Under the pieces are notes generated by a model that was not told the DNA's origin, ran no database searches, and worked only from the letters and a program-made list of their open reading frames with translations. The position numbers were made by a program, and so were the translations under genes. A stretch of 64,000 bases of DNA. Source: Raphanus sativus. Lineage: Eukaryota > Streptophyta > Magnoliopsida > Brassicales > Brassicaceae. Where the stretch lies: contig NC_079512.1 in the NCBI RefSeq assembly GCF_000801105.2, positions 29,901,848-29,965,847 on the forward strand. Direction: 5' to 3'. Positions 24,260 to 36,917 of the stretch are shown in pieces (position 1 is the first letter of the stretch; every line of letters starts with the position of its first letter).

Positions 24260-25042
24260 AATCTTTATATATGTTTTTGATTTGGATGAAATGTTTATAT
24301 TAATTTACAAATAGATAAATAAAACTCATTTGATATAAAATTATTTTAAATCTATGTTCAACTAATCACCTATAATTTTTTTCAAAAAAAACTTGGAAGT
24401 TTTGGACTCTAAACTCATTTAAAAAAAAGTTTAAAGGCAGCTTTTAGAATTTTAATCTAAACAACAATGTTATGTTACTTATGTATATAAAGATTTGAGT
24501 TTAATAACCCTTCGAAACCAAAGCGAGAACAACACAAAGAAAATAAACAAAAAAATGATTTGAATTTAACGACATAAAAATTCAACTACCATTAGACCAT
24601 CAACATTTTACTATTTCATCCCTGACAATTTAGATATATGGATCTAATTTTTTGTTTTCAACTAAATAACAATATAACTTATATTTATATTTGGTGATAT
24701 GTGGATCATTCTAAAAAACAAGAAAAAAAAACAAGAACAAAACGTTATATATAGATTGTAAAATGTGTTACAATTACAAATATAGATCTTTCCTCGACCC
24801 GGTAGACAAAGAAGATGATTTATTCAATTCATTACTTTGTGTATGTTTCAATTATTTGTGGATCATATTGCTAATTCTGCAGAATTTATTTTTCATGTAT
24901 GGTTACATGATGTCATGGAAGATCAAGATCTTACTCCTATTTGGGCTTACTAATATGATTAGATCAGCTTTTTATAGACAAATTTAGAATGTAAGACAGT
25001 TGCATACAAAAATAGCATTAATTTTAGGTTTTATAACTCTTT

Positions 25043-25221
25043 TTTTTTTTTTTTTTTTTTTTTTATAACTCTGGTATTTGGGCAGCCACATTCCCAACTA
25101 TCCTCTCGAAAGGGGTCCAGCGCCCCAACGGAAGGGATGTTAAATCCGTTGTGGCCAAGGTTCGAACCCGGGTGGCGGGCAGTACAGCTGTACCTCCTTT
25201 ACCACTAAGCTACGAGCTCTT
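25043..25221 (-). mobile_element. tRNA-derived SINE (S1Bn-like)
   Basis: A perfect 16-base target duplication GGTTTTATAACTCTTT (25027-25042 and 25222-25237) bounds the element. On the minus strand it begins near ACCAAGAGCTCGTAGC, carries a box A-like TAGCTTAGTGGTAAAGG, and about 35 bases later box B GGTTCGAACCT. It ends in a poly(A) tract of about 20. This is a complete pol III type retroposon, close in size and layout to Brassica S1Bn-type SINEs. An inner copy of the target motif (25061-25072) sits at the tail. Confidence 0.85.
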
Positions 25222-25237
25222 GGTTTTATAACTCTTT

Positions 25238-26943
25238 CTAAGTTTATTAGGTTTAGTGTATTAAAATTTTCAATTATAGAAAGCAATATATAAACTGTGA
25301 AATTAAAATAATTTATCTCAAATTTACGAATAAGTCTTTCCCTGCATTAAGAAATGCTTCTTCTTCTTTTTCTTTTTCGTTGCCAGAAAATGCCTTTTTA
25401 CTTTGATGAATCAAATCTAACCAATCTCTTTCATAATTCTCCGAAATTTAAAAACGCTTATCGGAGGCAGCGGACAAAAGAACATTAAGAGTAAATACAT
25501 GTGTCGGATAATTATAAAGTAAAGGTATGTGTCTGCAAAGTGATTAGATACGGACACAGAGGATACGAGAAAAGCCAGCTCACCGCCTACTTTATTTGAT
25601 AAACTACAGTAGATAAAAAAAAATACCAGTGAATAGTTTTGGGAAATTTATTCGAAATGCATGTAAGCTAGTTTTGAAAGAAAACATTCCTCCGAGAGAA
25701 AAGGAGAAAAAAGAAAGAGGGTTTCGATCGTAGTTCTTCCGTCTCCGACCGGCGTACGTGGGTTTTCTCAGCCACGACGTCGGTCGGAATCTTAGTTTAG
25801 TTGTCTCGTTTTAGCTAGTTCTTTATTTGGTCTCGCGGTCTTTATGGACGGTTTTCGTTTTTGGTTTCTGGGAGACGGTGGTTCAGCCATCGTTTTTTAC
25901 CGGCGTTTGATTCTGGAGCCGAACCGTATCTTCTTCGGTGGTGGTCTCAGTTTGAAAAAAAAATTCCTCCATTTTTTGAACCCACTCCGCCGGCCGGCGG
26001 CGAATTTGACGATGAGAGAGCTAGAGAGAGATCAGAGGAATTTCTAGAGAGAGAAGGGTTTTAATTTTTGCCAAATCATTTTTCTTGTGTCAAACATAAT
26101 GTATGTATCTTCTTTAGCAAAAAAGGAAAAACTTAATATGTATCTTTAGTACGCAAAAGGAAAGGCAAACTAAACTAAAAAAAAATATTAAACAACCTAA
26201 CTTTTACCATAAATGCGCATATACCTGTCTAAATATGACAAATAAAACATCTTACAGTTTATTCAACAGTTTCAACATACATACTAATATATGGTAATTT
26301 AATTTGGCAAAATAATATTATTACACTGAATAGACCATTTTTATTGGTACATAGTTATAAGATATCTCAACAAACTTTTAAATGAGAGAATAGTTTCTTA
26401 AATGAGAAAATATGGCATATATGTTATAATTTTATAAAGATATGTAAATAGTTTCCTGTGACTATCTTTCATCATCAATATATTTTTATTGGGGGTGGGG
26501 GGAGTATCTAAAATTTTCAAAGACATTAAAATTTAATAAATAATTAATATATCAAACTTTTATTTTTTTGAATTTTAGATACTTCAACTATGAATTTTAT
26601 CAATGATGATGCCCAAAGACAATTGATATAATATAAACATAGAATGAAAATTATTAATTTTTTGAAGTTAGATACTTAAACTATGAATTTTATCAATGAT
26701 GATGCCCATAGACAATTGATATAATATAAACATAGAATGAAAATCAGTACTAACTAAAATACATTAAATACACCGCACATTAAATTGATAGCTGCGCCAG
26801 TGGGTCCTTTGAAAATTTCCAACTTTATAAGGGCCAATAAGATGTTTCGAAAAAGGAGAAAACCAAAGTGGAAAACGGAAAAAGACAGAAAAAAACCACA
26901 AAGACTGTCCCTTGTATTATCATCTTCCTCTTTGTATTTTGTC
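25238..26943. other. intergenic DNA with a GC-rich block and a tandem duplication
   Basis: A GC-richer block at about 25680-26060 has overlapping short open frames and a CTCCGACCGGCG-type leader-like sequence. It resembles the 5' end of a LINE or a captured gene fragment but could not be identified. A 93-base-period tandem duplication follows at 26578-26763. Confidence 0.45.
26578..26763. repeat. two-copy tandem duplication, 93-base period
   Basis: Copy 1 starts at 26578 and copy 2 at 26671. Both contain CTATGAATTTTATCAATGAT and ATAAACATAGAATGAAAAT with only a few mismatches, so the duplication is recent. No coding content. Confidence 0.85.
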
Positions 26944-29240
26944 TAAGGATGTTAAAACCAAACTGAACAAAAAAAAAGTTTGAAATTGGTAACATCAAAT
27001 ACAATAAGTGTTATTTTCAAAGTGGTATATCGATATAGTTTGGTTAATAAACCAAAAACTGGTTAATTAAAAATATAGTACTACTAGGTGATTTTCCTGT
27101 GCTCATGCACGGGTATAAATATTTATAAAGTAAATATAATATAATAATTGATTGCTATTTACTTCTAATTTTAAATTAACTTATATTAATAATATTGTAT
27201 TATTTTAATCAGACATATGATTTTAGATATATTATATCTAGTCGGTTTTGTTGTTTTTACAGTCAATTTAGTTATGATTTGGGTATATTGGATTGCATCT
27301 ATTTCTATGAATTCAACTATAATATCTTTTATTCTAAATATATTAAAATTTTGATTAATTTTCTTATTAACATTTAGGTTGGTTGTTGTCTTAAATATGT
27401 AATTATATTTTAGGAAGATTATGTATAACTTAAGATATATTGTGCTTAGAATGAAATAAAAAATAAACTAAAGCGTTTGAATCAAAATTATGTAAATAAA
27501 TATAAAGATAATATTCTGAAGTCGCATGAATATATAAATTTTACGAAAAACTAAATTGTTACAGTTGGTTAATATTTTATTTTCATTTGTTAATGTGTTT
27601 TGAGTATCCTATAATATATATTTATAAAATAAATTATTATTAGTATAAAATTATATTTTCTTATTATAGTTTAATCTATGATTTTAGATATAATTAGTTG
27701 GATTAGTCGAGTAACTCATGTTGTATTAACTTACATATATTCTTTCAAATTCAAGCTGAAGTATAATTTTTTATTATAATTAAGTCAAGTCAAATTAATT
27801 TATTTATCGTTTAAATGTGAATGTAAATTCATAAAATATATCAAATTAAATACTGATTTTTAAAAATATATTAGAAAAATAATATATAGAAAGTTACTTC
27901 TCATACCTTTTTGGAAGCTCATGCACTCATATCAATATTTATAATAACAAGAATATTTTTATAAATTCTAACTAATTTCATGTCTTCTGATTATGGCTAT
28001 ATTAAAAAGTTACACAAACATAAAAACATTGAATTTAAAAGCAAATTTAATATTAAATAAACATACAATTTTAATAATGATAAAATATAATATATTTACC
28101 TCGTTAAAGTATATAGTGTGATTTTAAAATATCTTATAAATATTCGATCAAAAGATGTTTATTGTTAACTTTTATTTCTCGTTATATCTTTTAAAAATAA
28201 GCAGAAAAATTGCGATTGCATCTGAGAAATCATATTATATAAGTAAAATATAATTTATAGATATTTTTTTTTAATTGAAAGATATTATAGTAACCAAAAT
28301 ATATGAAATACAAATAGCATTTCAATAATACTAATTATAAATGATTTAGTCAATATATCAGTTTATGTTACTTAATTATTTTATGTAATCATCTAAAAAA
28401 ATAGATAGATATATAAAAATTATTTCTGTTACTTTGAAAAATATAAAGAAATTATTTTATTAGTATATTTTATATTATTTTAAAAATATTTTTAATGCAA
28501 TATTACTCTTTGTGAGCTTTCCTTTTTAATGAAATCATATTATTTATACATATATTTTCGTTTTTAAATTCACTTTATAGCCTTTATAAATATTTCCTTT
28601 TTATTATATATGTTATTTGGAAATTTTACAAAAGAAATTTGAATAAAAATCAATTATAGTATTTAATATTATATTTTTGATTCATTAAGGGTATCAATGT
28701 AATCAACCACCGTGAGAGTTAACGTGAGCGCGACACATAGGAAACTGACTTCTCAAATAATATTATAGAGATAGTTATATGTAAATTATATAATACAATT
28801 ATCATATATTAATGAATTTTATTAACATGTTCTTGATGTTAAGAACATTGATTTTATAATTTGTTGTTTTAAAATTAAAAGTGTTTTATGTTTTATTTTC
28901 ATCAAATTACATAAAATATTTTCGATAGATATTTGCACTAAATTTAGTTATTTAATAATATTACTATTTTCTTATTTTTATTTATGAAAATTATCCTAAT
29001 AGTAAATTTTATTTAAATAAAATAGAAAGACATTCTATGTAAAATTTAGATACTAAAAATATGTTTTAATAAATTTGATTTTTAATCATATAAACTAAAA
29101 TGTCACAAAATGTATATGGAAGATAAATATAATAATAGTATTTTTGGTGTAAAACCGAATTAACCAAAAACTAAAGCATATAAACGGAACTAACATAATA
29201 GCCAATTTTAATAAAATAAAATATGAACTGGACACCCTTA
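26944..29240. mobile_element. hAT-like element split by a Helitron
   Basis: Left end TAAGGATGTT and reversed right end TAAGGGTGTC form an imperfect terminal repeat. The flanking 8-mers ATTTTGTC (26936-26943) and ATTATATC (29241-29248) agree at 6 of 8 positions. Removing the Helitron at 27084-28771 leaves about 609 bases, close to the 661- and 669-base hAT-like elements elsewhere in the window, which supports the nested reading. Confidence 0.55.
27084..28771 (-). mobile_element. non-autonomous Helitron nested in a hAT-like element
   Basis: On the minus strand the element begins TCTCTATAATATTATTTGAG at 28771, after an A. It ends with the hairpin GTGC-ATGA-GCAC (27110-27099), an 11-base spacer and CTAG at 27087-27084, followed by T. 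These are the complete Helitron termini. The 1.7 kb interior is AT-rich with no helicase or replication-initiator coding. Confidence 0.8.
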
Positions 29241-29248
29241 ATTATATC

Positions 29249-30805
29249 TATTGTCGCTTTGGCTGCAATATTTTCAATATATACAAAATAAATCCTTGCT
29301 ACACTATGCTTTTCGATAGGCAAAATGTGACTGAGCATAATGATTATGTAGTGGTTATACTTAGGGGGTGTATATAGTTGGCTTTATTGAACTTCTGTAG
29401 ATTTTTAATATCTTAGTAAATATGTATGCTCTTATATATATTATCGATAGTTCCTTCATAGTTTAGCTATTCAAAATTGTAGATGTTATTTTGGTATATC
29501 TACCATTCAAATACATGTTTTTGTGGTATTACAGGGGTTAGATGAATTTGAAGTCTTTGATCAAAGAGCCACTTGGTATATTTGAGGCATCTTATTCTTA
29601 TACTCGGAACATGAGAAGTGAGGGTAATAGAAAGTCATACAAAATATGATGATGTAGGACTGCGAAAATTCTAATTGAAAATCATAAAACAAAAAAATAT
29701 AAACGATAATATAAATTTGAAAAAATGTTTAAAAATTCTTTAAGGAAAAATAACAAATTCACGGAGTCAAAACTTGACTACTTTCTTTAACTTGATAAAT
29801 CATATATAGTATATGACTGTTCTGTGCGATTTTAAATTCCAAGATACAACAACACTTGAAACATAATCTATGAACTATAACCACTACGATACATTCTCGA
29901 TATTTATTAAGTAAAAAACTATAGTTTTGTTGGAAGTTTCTAATTGTGTTATTTATATGTGAATGAAACTTGATCAAGATAAGCTTAAACAATTGAAAAT
30001 AATATTCTTGAAATATACATATTTATTGTGCAAGAGAGTGTAACAAAAATATTCCGATAATTGAAGTATTCCAAAATTATTTTACGAAATCTTAAATGTA
30101 TAAATTTATAGAGATATCTAGACACAATTTGTTAAGATTTATCTAGGAAATTATGCAAAAAATTGCAATGAATTTGCTCTAAAAAAGACATTTCGTACGA
30201 TAAATCTTACATTCCACTAAACTAGCCGTACACGCATATGTGTGATTTGCATATTAGCTCTCAAAGGATGAAGGAGAAAGAAGAAATATCACGACGGAAC
30301 GGAGAACCTCGCCGGCGAACGAAGACGCACCACCGGAGATGATGGTGAACACGGGAATCACCTTTCTCGACTCCGTCGGAGAAGTGAGGGAGAGAGAACA
30401 CGGGATTGATGATTTTGCTATTGGACCTTCAAAAAGATTTTGTTTATAATTAAATCGCCAGTGTTTCCCTTAAGTCGCGATGAAACCTAAATGTGTATTA
30501 TTCTTTGCCGATTCTGTGGGAGTGAAGTTAAAGGTTATGAGAGACAGAATTAAAAGATGTGAAAACAAAGGGTCAAAATTAAGACACAACACACAAGCTT
30601 AAGAAAGTTGTACTAGTTTTTATATAAAAGTTAGTTGTTTTAATTAGATAATCCTATGTTTATTTTTATTAGGTAATAATTAACTACTATCAGTTTTTGT
30701 GTTTTTTAGATGAGTGAAGATGAGATTACAGTTTCATCATTCATCATAGCAATGTTTCTTATATATGCAGCGGAGATGACGTTTAGTGAAACAACAGCAT
30801 GTCAT
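29249..30805. other. intergenic DNA between the nested transposons and the second SINE
   Basis: Mostly AT-rich sequence without a gene. At about 30260-30410 there is a GC-rich island (CTCGCCGGCGAACGAAGACG region) that could be a captured or decayed 5' gene fragment. No domain or splice structure could be assigned. Confidence 0.45.
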
Positions 30806-30824
30806 ATCATGTGAGTTTTGTAAA

Positions 30825-30996
30825 CCCAATACGGCGAATCCGGGTTCAAATCCCACCGGCCACACGGATATAAGTTATTGCTTTCGACTCATTTGAATGT
30901 CCAGGAGAAAGTCTATCCGTGGGCTGTACCTCCACCTGGGGATTAGGCTTGTGTCATCATTGACCCGGATTTAACCATTTTTCAGTCAAAAAAAAA
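30825..30996 (+). mobile_element. 5'-truncated tRNA-related SINE
   Basis: A perfect 19-base target duplication ATCATGTGAGTTTTGTAAA (30806-30824 and 30997-31015) bounds the element. Inside, box B-like GGGTTCAAATCCC lies 18-30 bases from the left end and box A is missing, so the copy is 5'-truncated. It ends TTTTTCAGTC plus a poly(A) tract. Confidence 0.85.
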
Positions 30997-31450
30997 ATCA
31001 TGTGAGTTTTGTAAAATTTACAAATTTCCGTGAGAAGTTATAGTTTTTATCATGTTGTTTTGTCACAATATTCCATATATAACAATTATAACATGAAGGA
31101 TCTTGGTTAAACGGTAAGAAAAAAAAAATGATTTTCTTCTAATTACGAATGTGTCATCTAGCTAGTTTACCCAAAAGTTTCAGGGGTTTAGAAAATAACA
31201 GCGGAATAAACAAAACGTTTTGTTAATTACATTCGAATTTGTACAAAAAAACAAGAGGAAAATAAAATAAATAAACCTGTACCTTTTTCTTTACTTACAC
31301 GTCGTACACTTGGAAACTTACTCACACGCAAAATAAAAAAATAAAAAGCAAAAATTCCCCAAAAAGACAAAACTTACATAGCGACACCATCTACCAGAAA
31401 AAAAATCATTCACCGGCCGGAAGTTGCCGTCTTTCCGAGTTCACAGCTTC

Positions 31451-31996
31451 CTAATAGTTTCCCATGAAGAAAGGTTCATCGTACGGAAACGAGTCCCAGA
31501 ATCCGTCCACTTTGTGATCATTCACGTCTACCAAAAGATCAGGGAGGTCGGAGAATGCGTCGTCCGCGACTGAAGATGACGTCATAGATGACGTCGCCGT
31601 GCTCGACGGCGACTCCGGTGCTTTCCATTCCACTGCGGCTGCTGCAGCGGCGGCTTGAATGTCTTTAGGATCGGCGCTTGCCGGTCTCGGCAAATGGCAA
31701 GCGAGCTCGGGGAAATTGAGGTGAGCAGAGCCGCCTTTGATGGCTAAAGCCGCCACGTCGTGTGCACGCGCCGCCATTTCCGGCGTGGAGAAAGTGCCGA
31801 GCCAGATTCTTGATTTCTTTCTTGGCTCTCTGATCTCAGACACCCATTTTCCCCATTGTCTCATTCTGACCCCACGAAAATTGGGATGCTTAGAAACACT
31901 CTTTTGCTCAGTTTTAGACTTTGAGTTCTTTCCGGTTCTCTCCTTCGCTGGTGAACGGAGATTACGTTCCGACCGGGGAAGAAAAGAGTCTTGCAT
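31451..31996 (-). CDS. AP2/ERF transcription factor, DREB A-4 type
   Basis: An intronless 181-residue protein, usual for this family. The AP2 domain spans about residues 39-96: [40 protein letters not shown] and HLNFPEL. Val52 and Glu57 match the V14/E19 pair that marks DREB proteins, which bind DRE/CRT-type (CCGAC) promoter sites in the nucleus. The N-terminus is basic and Ser-rich (possible nuclear localisation). After the domain come an alanine run (about residues 114-121), a Ser/Thr-rich region and an acidic C-terminus ([20 protein letters not shown]), probably an activation domain. The locus agrees with Arabidopsis At4g16750 (ERF039). The specific target genes are not inferable. Confidence 0.95.
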   Translation of the reverse strand: MQDSFLPRSERNLRSPAKERTGKNSKSKTEQKSVSKHPNFRGVRMRQWGKWVSEIREPRKKSRIWLGTFSTPEMAARAHDVAALAIKGGSAHLNFPELACHLPRPASADPKDIQAAAAAAAVEWKAPESPSSTATSSMTSSSVADDAFSDLPDLLVDVNDHKVDGFWDSFPYDEPFFMGNY

Positions 31997-32147
31997 CTAA
32001 AGGAACTAAAATGGAACACGAGAAACAAGTTTTGGTGGGAAGATTACAAGAAGAAGAAAAAAAAAAGTTTGTATATCTTTTTTTTTTTGTAGTTTGAGGT
32101 GAGAGAGTAGCAATAGTTGTGGAAGAGAGATTGGTTTGCTTCTTCAA

Positions 32148-32153
32148 TATATA
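32148..32153 (-). promoter_or_regulatory. TATA box of the AP2/ERF gene
   Basis: TATATA on the minus strand lies about 155 bases upstream of the start codon at 31996. A CT/GA-rich leader lies between, consistent with an untranslated region of about 120 bases. Confidence 0.5.
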
Positions 32154-33100
32154 CATCCAAAATACGAAGCAATTATTCTTGTGTGTGTATGTTTATTTAT
32201 TTTTATTATATATAAAATTAAAATTATATATTAAAAGCTAAAAGGGACTTGACTGCGTTAAGATTTTTTCTGTTCTTTCTCTTTTTGTTTTTACTTGCAA
32301 TCATAATACTTTACTTTGTGTATGTATAATAATATTTCGTTACTTTGCCTGAATTGGACACTTGTTCGTTTGTATCACGCTAGTGTACTTTTATCACTTG
32401 TGTCTCTCCTAAATAGTATAATTAGCATTTTGCAAATTTTAATACACGTAACTGAACCTTGTCGGATTAGATTTCTATTACATTATTCTGATTGGATTTT
32501 GAACATTTTTAAATAAATATTGAGTTTATAATTTATATATCTTTTGAAGGTCCAATAGCAAAAAGAACTAACTAACCAAAGTAGTTTAATTGGTATTAGT
32601 TTATGATATGGATGCTAAGAATGTTACGTCAACAATAATTGAGAACTTGTTACTTTTTAATTTACTACTAGTTGGTTTTTAAACGAAGTCGTGGATTTCT
32701 TTTTACGTTTACAACTTTTTTTTTGTAAACTAGGTTAAAAAAATGGTAAGGGGCTTAGACCTTTTTCCGGAAAGAGAATATGAAAAAATCCACTGGCAAC
32801 GCACCGTATTTATCTGAGTTAAGCAACTGATTCAAATTTGGGTGTATTAAAGATTCACAAAACGCTTTATTTCATCCGATCACAGACGTGTGGTTTAGTC
32901 TTTCATTTCATTGAACTGTTTTTTTAAGTTTTGTTCAAAAAAAGTTTAAGAAATCTACCAGAGTCGCGGTTTTCTACATGTGGGTTATATAAAACTAAGT
33001 TTTATATAACTCTAGATTGATTATTTCCAGTGTGCGTAGACATTTTCACAAGTACAGTAACTATTAGGAAAAAGTTAGATGTAAGTGGAAGTTGTGGTCC

Positions 33101-33147
33101 CTTGTATATTTTTATCTTTTTTTTGTCAACTTGTACATTTTTATCTT
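33101..33147 (-). mobile_element. minimal retroposition scar
   Basis: CTTGTATATTTTTATCTT (33101-33118) and a copy with one mismatch (33130-33147) flank 11 bases reading TTGAC plus six A's in sense orientation. Confidence 0.6.
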
Positions 33148-34005
33148 ACCTTTTCAAATTTTAATCTCTTTTATTTTTTTGATATTTTGTTAGTTCTCCG
33201 AAAATGTTATATTTCTGTTTTCCCGACCGTGACCTATGTCAGCCTACAAAGGTGACACACGTTTTCACTTGGATTTTGACAGAAAACGATTAGTATTAGT
33301 GAATACATCTGTAATCCAGTTTCTAAATCTTATAATTAATTAAATTAGCACTGCAACTAAGTGTTACTATCTCAGTTGAAAAATATCAAAATATAAAACG
33401 TAGAAATAACATAATTGAAGGATATTTAAGCTGAAACTAATATTACTTTTGGATTTGGAAAATTACATGCTTCAGTCTTAAACGATCATGATGATTCAAA
33501 AAGTTAATTTAGCCGTGGAAGTAAAATTATAATAAAATAATATATAAAATAATACCTCACATGTTTCAAAATGTAAATAGTTTTAGTTAAATGTATTACT
33601 ATTAAGAAATTTATCACTTTGAAAAAGTAGCATTTAATATATAAATTCAACCAATTTTTACCAAAAAAAAAGTTCAACCGTTCATAAAAAACATGTATTA
33701 TTTGATTCATCAAACAATATCCAATAAATACAGAACGATAACTTAGATGACTATAAATGTGACAATATAATTAACAACCGTCAGTCAATGTTTGTACTTG
33801 GAAGAAATTGACGAATTACGTTTTGCAGTTGGAAATTTGCGAATATGCGAATAATAATTGTAGAAGTTTTCTAGCAAAGAATTTTTTCAGAAAAAAAAAA
33901 CAGTTTTCTAGTGAAGAAATTGTGTAGAAGATTGCTTACGGACGACGCACGTACGCAAAACGACATAGACACACCTTACGTATATGTACAAAGTGTATGA
34001 TGTCG

Positions 34006-34051
34006 AAAATGTATACATTATCATTTTCTCAAAAAAAAATGTATACATTAT
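34006..34051 (+). mobile_element. minimal retroposition scar
   Basis: The 16-base perfect repeat AAAATGTATACATTAT (34006-34021, 34036-34051) flanks CATTTTCTC plus A's. The TTCTC-poly(A) end is shared with the scars at 24098 and 56909. Confidence 0.65.
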
Positions 34052-34646
34052 AATTTAGAGGGAGCAAGTTTCGCACTGGTTTTTATCGTGGGTCCATTTG
34101 ACGACTTATTTATACGACGAAATAAAATAAAACTGCAAGTTTAGGGATTAGTAGATTACATGTTTATTACTCTTAAAACTGTATGTATGTTTATATGCAT
34201 ATGTCTTGATTCATGAACAGTTAACTACTAACCATTAGAAAATGAAAGATATATGAATGGTCGTTTGAAATTGTTAGTCTATTTTTATAAAACACTGGTT
34301 TATAAAAAGGATTAAAAGTTACAACCGAAACATTATTTTGCAATACAATACAAGTATACAACTATTCACCTACCAATTAGGCTATTAAATGCTTAATAAA
34401 TATAAAGGTCCGAAGTTTGATGTCGTGGAAACGATGATACTCCTTTGTTTCATTATAAATGTTATTTTAATATTTTTTTTGTTTCAAAGTAAATATTATT
34501 ATATATTTTCAATTCAATTTTTCATACATAATCTCTTTGTTATTCTTTTAACCGATAGATATTTAAATTATTTTTATCTAAATAATTATGCATTAAATAA
34601 AAACTAATTAGTACTATATCGTATCAATTTTTAATTTGTTTGAAAT

Positions 34647-35315
34647 TAGGGCTGGGCGTTTGGGTATCCATTCGGGTTTCGGTTCAGTACATTCGGGTTT
34701 CTGGTTTTCGGGGTCAAAGATTTCAGCCCCATTCGGATATTTTTAAATTTCGGTTCGGGTTCGGTTCAGATCTTTGCGGGTTCGGTTCGGGTTCGGATAA
34801 CCCATTTAAAATGTTTTTAAATTTTCAAAATTCATTATATACTTTAAATTTTCAAAATCTATAAGAAAGATAATATATTACATATAAATTTTCATAACAT
34901 ATATGTCAAAATACTTTAATTTAACATATAAATTGGTTTTCTTTGAATATTTGGATAAAAAATCAATAGATATTTAACTATTTTGGTGTTTTCAGTATAC
35001 TTTAGCTATTTTAAACATTCACTTTTGACTATTTGCATATATTTTCCGAGTATTTTGGAAAACTTAAAGGTATCTTATATATTTTTAATATACATTATAT
35101 ATAAAACAATGTATATATTTAACTATATAAATTTATTTCGGATACATTCGGGTATCCAAAATATTTCGGTTTGGATCGGGTTCGGTTTCGATTCTTTAAA
35201 TACCAAAATTTTGAACCCGTTCGAATATTTAATCAATTTCGGTTCGGGTTCGGTGCTACTTTTTCGGATCGGGCTCGGTTCAGTTTTTCGGGTTCAGATT
35301 TTTTGCCCAGCCCTA
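34647..35315. mobile_element. non-autonomous hAT-like element
   Basis: Near-perfect terminal inverted repeats TAGGGCTGGGC and GCCCAGCCCTA are flanked by 8-mers TTTGAAAT (34639-34646) and CTTGAAAT (35316-35323), matching 7 of 8. The 669-base body has GGTTCGG-type subterminal repeats near both ends and an AT-rich core without coding capacity. The right half of a related end (CCAGCCCTA) also occurs near 13523-13531. Confidence 0.85.
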
Positions 35316-36917
35316 CTTGAAATGTATCCAAATGACTCTTATTATTAAATGGAGTGAATTGACAACAAACCACAATCCTAAAAACTTCACATGCATGTTC
35401 CACTTTAAGCAAATCAATTTTATTATACTATTTGATGGATTTTTTTTTTGTGAAAGGGTTTGCTAATTTTTTTCTTAGGGTTTACGAATTCATGTGCATC
35501 CAGATTGCGAGTTAAATTACAAAGTGATAAAACAACAAATAATAACTGTAAATTGTTGTATTAAAACATACCAGACTTTGAAATTGACATAAATTTATGT
35601 TTTTTTGAATAAGAAAAAACATAAATTTATGGTCCAAATTTTCTAACCATATGCAGTATTTTATTATTCAAAACGGATCTAATTAATCTGTAATATATGA
35701 AAGGGAAATGGTTGATGAAAGGAAAATGTAAAACAATATTTCTTCCAATTATCTTATTATATAAAAAATGTTTCCAATAAACATAGCACACGTAATATAG
35801 CTATAGTACACTAAATTTTAACATGTACTATTTTTATTTTCAAAATATAACCTAAATCAAGGGTAGTGATGTTAAGTACTTAAACCAGTTCTCAAAAAAG
35901 TAATGTCAAGTTCTTTTGTTAATTATTTATATCTTAAAATAAAATAAGAGAAATAAATTAAATAAATAATAATTCTCTAAAAATGGAAACTATAATAACT
36001 ACTCAATTTGTTTAATATTAAGTGTCATTTTAATATTTTTTGTTATAAAAATAGTGTCATTTTAAAATTTCAATGTAGTGTTCAGCTTAGTTAATTATAT
36101 GCATTGATTTTATAAATAATTTTGTTTATCTCAAATATTATTGGTTGAATATGTGTAATTAATAAAAAATTAAATATTTTGATCATTTTTTTAGTTTGTG
36201 TGAAAAAATGTTAAAGTCACATTCTTTGTAAAATGAAAGGACTACAAAGCACTATGTTTGAAAAAGTGAAAAAGTACTTGGGCAAATATTATAGAGTATC
36301 ACATGTAGTAACAAAGATCATCATAACGAAACGCTTCACAACGCTCATGATATAAACTTTCATAACAAGCGAAATAACACCGTCCACGTTAAACTTCACT
36401 TTCACCTATACCTTTGTTGGCCTAATTGTTGTCTCGTCCACTTGTCCCAACCTTGATCCAACACTATATAGACATTACAATGCTTCCTGAAGACTTTCGA
36501 AGATGATTGAATCCAAATTTAAGAAAGGATTTGATGAACAGAAGTGGGATGCTCATAAAAATTAACAACTATTCAGCCCTTATTGTCTCACAGTATTGTG
36601 AGAAGATGACGTTCTGCATCAAAGTAAAAACTAACTATTCTCTCATCATTGATCTGAACCCTCCTGTAGATTCTAGATCTTCGGGAAAGTAACCTTGGCA
36701 CCCGTTGGATTCATGTATTGATGATTAAAACTTTTAGCAATCAGACATAACTTATGTTTAATATATAATTTGAAAATAGTACTAAAACTCCGCCGCATAT
36801 GTCAGCCATTACATTGCTACATATAAATAAAAGGATATCGCTAGTTTTAAAACCGGCGAATTTATTTCAAGACAATAAAATACTGGAAAGAGAAGAAGAA
36901 TGTATAAAGCAAACTCT
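35316..36917. other. intergenic DNA downstream of ACX1
   Basis: It contains an AT-rich hairpin-like repeat at 35587-35631 and a degenerate Stowaway-like sequence at about 36000-36243 (TACTCAATTTGTTT ... GAAAGGACTA). A TATA-like ACTATATAG at about 36462-36470 precedes a 61-codon open frame (36507-36692) with no recognised domain. A small transcript is possible but unsupported. Confidence 0.45.

Larger units (their letters stand above)
21168..25026. other. AT-rich intergenic DNA without a supported gene
   Basis: Only low-complexity sequence, AT microsatellites (about 23380-23405 and 23451-23468) and three retroposition scars at 23953-24259 were recognised. The 61-codon open frame at 23056-23241 has somewhat higher GC but no domain or splice partner and is not called. 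Confidence 0.5.
32157..34646. other. intergenic DNA upstream of the AP2/ERF gene
   Basis: AT-rich, with no coding region supported. Two retroposition scars (33101-33147 and 34006-34051) are listed separately. At 34438 a sequence TACTCCTTTGTTTCATTATAA looks like one end of a Stowaway MITE, but its partner end was not found. Confidence 0.5.

Noticed and set aside
25140..25220. tRNA gene suggested by GGTTCGAACC
   Set aside because: The sequence does not complete a tRNA cloverleaf and lies inside a SINE with a poly(A) tail and target duplication.
25680..26064. Protein gene in the GC-rich block
   Set aside because: Overlapping short frames compete, none has a domain or a plausible splice partner; more likely part of a repeat or captured leader sequence.
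36507..36692. Small protein gene downstream of a TATA-like sequence
   Set aside because: 61 codons without homology or signal peptide; evidence too thin to call.
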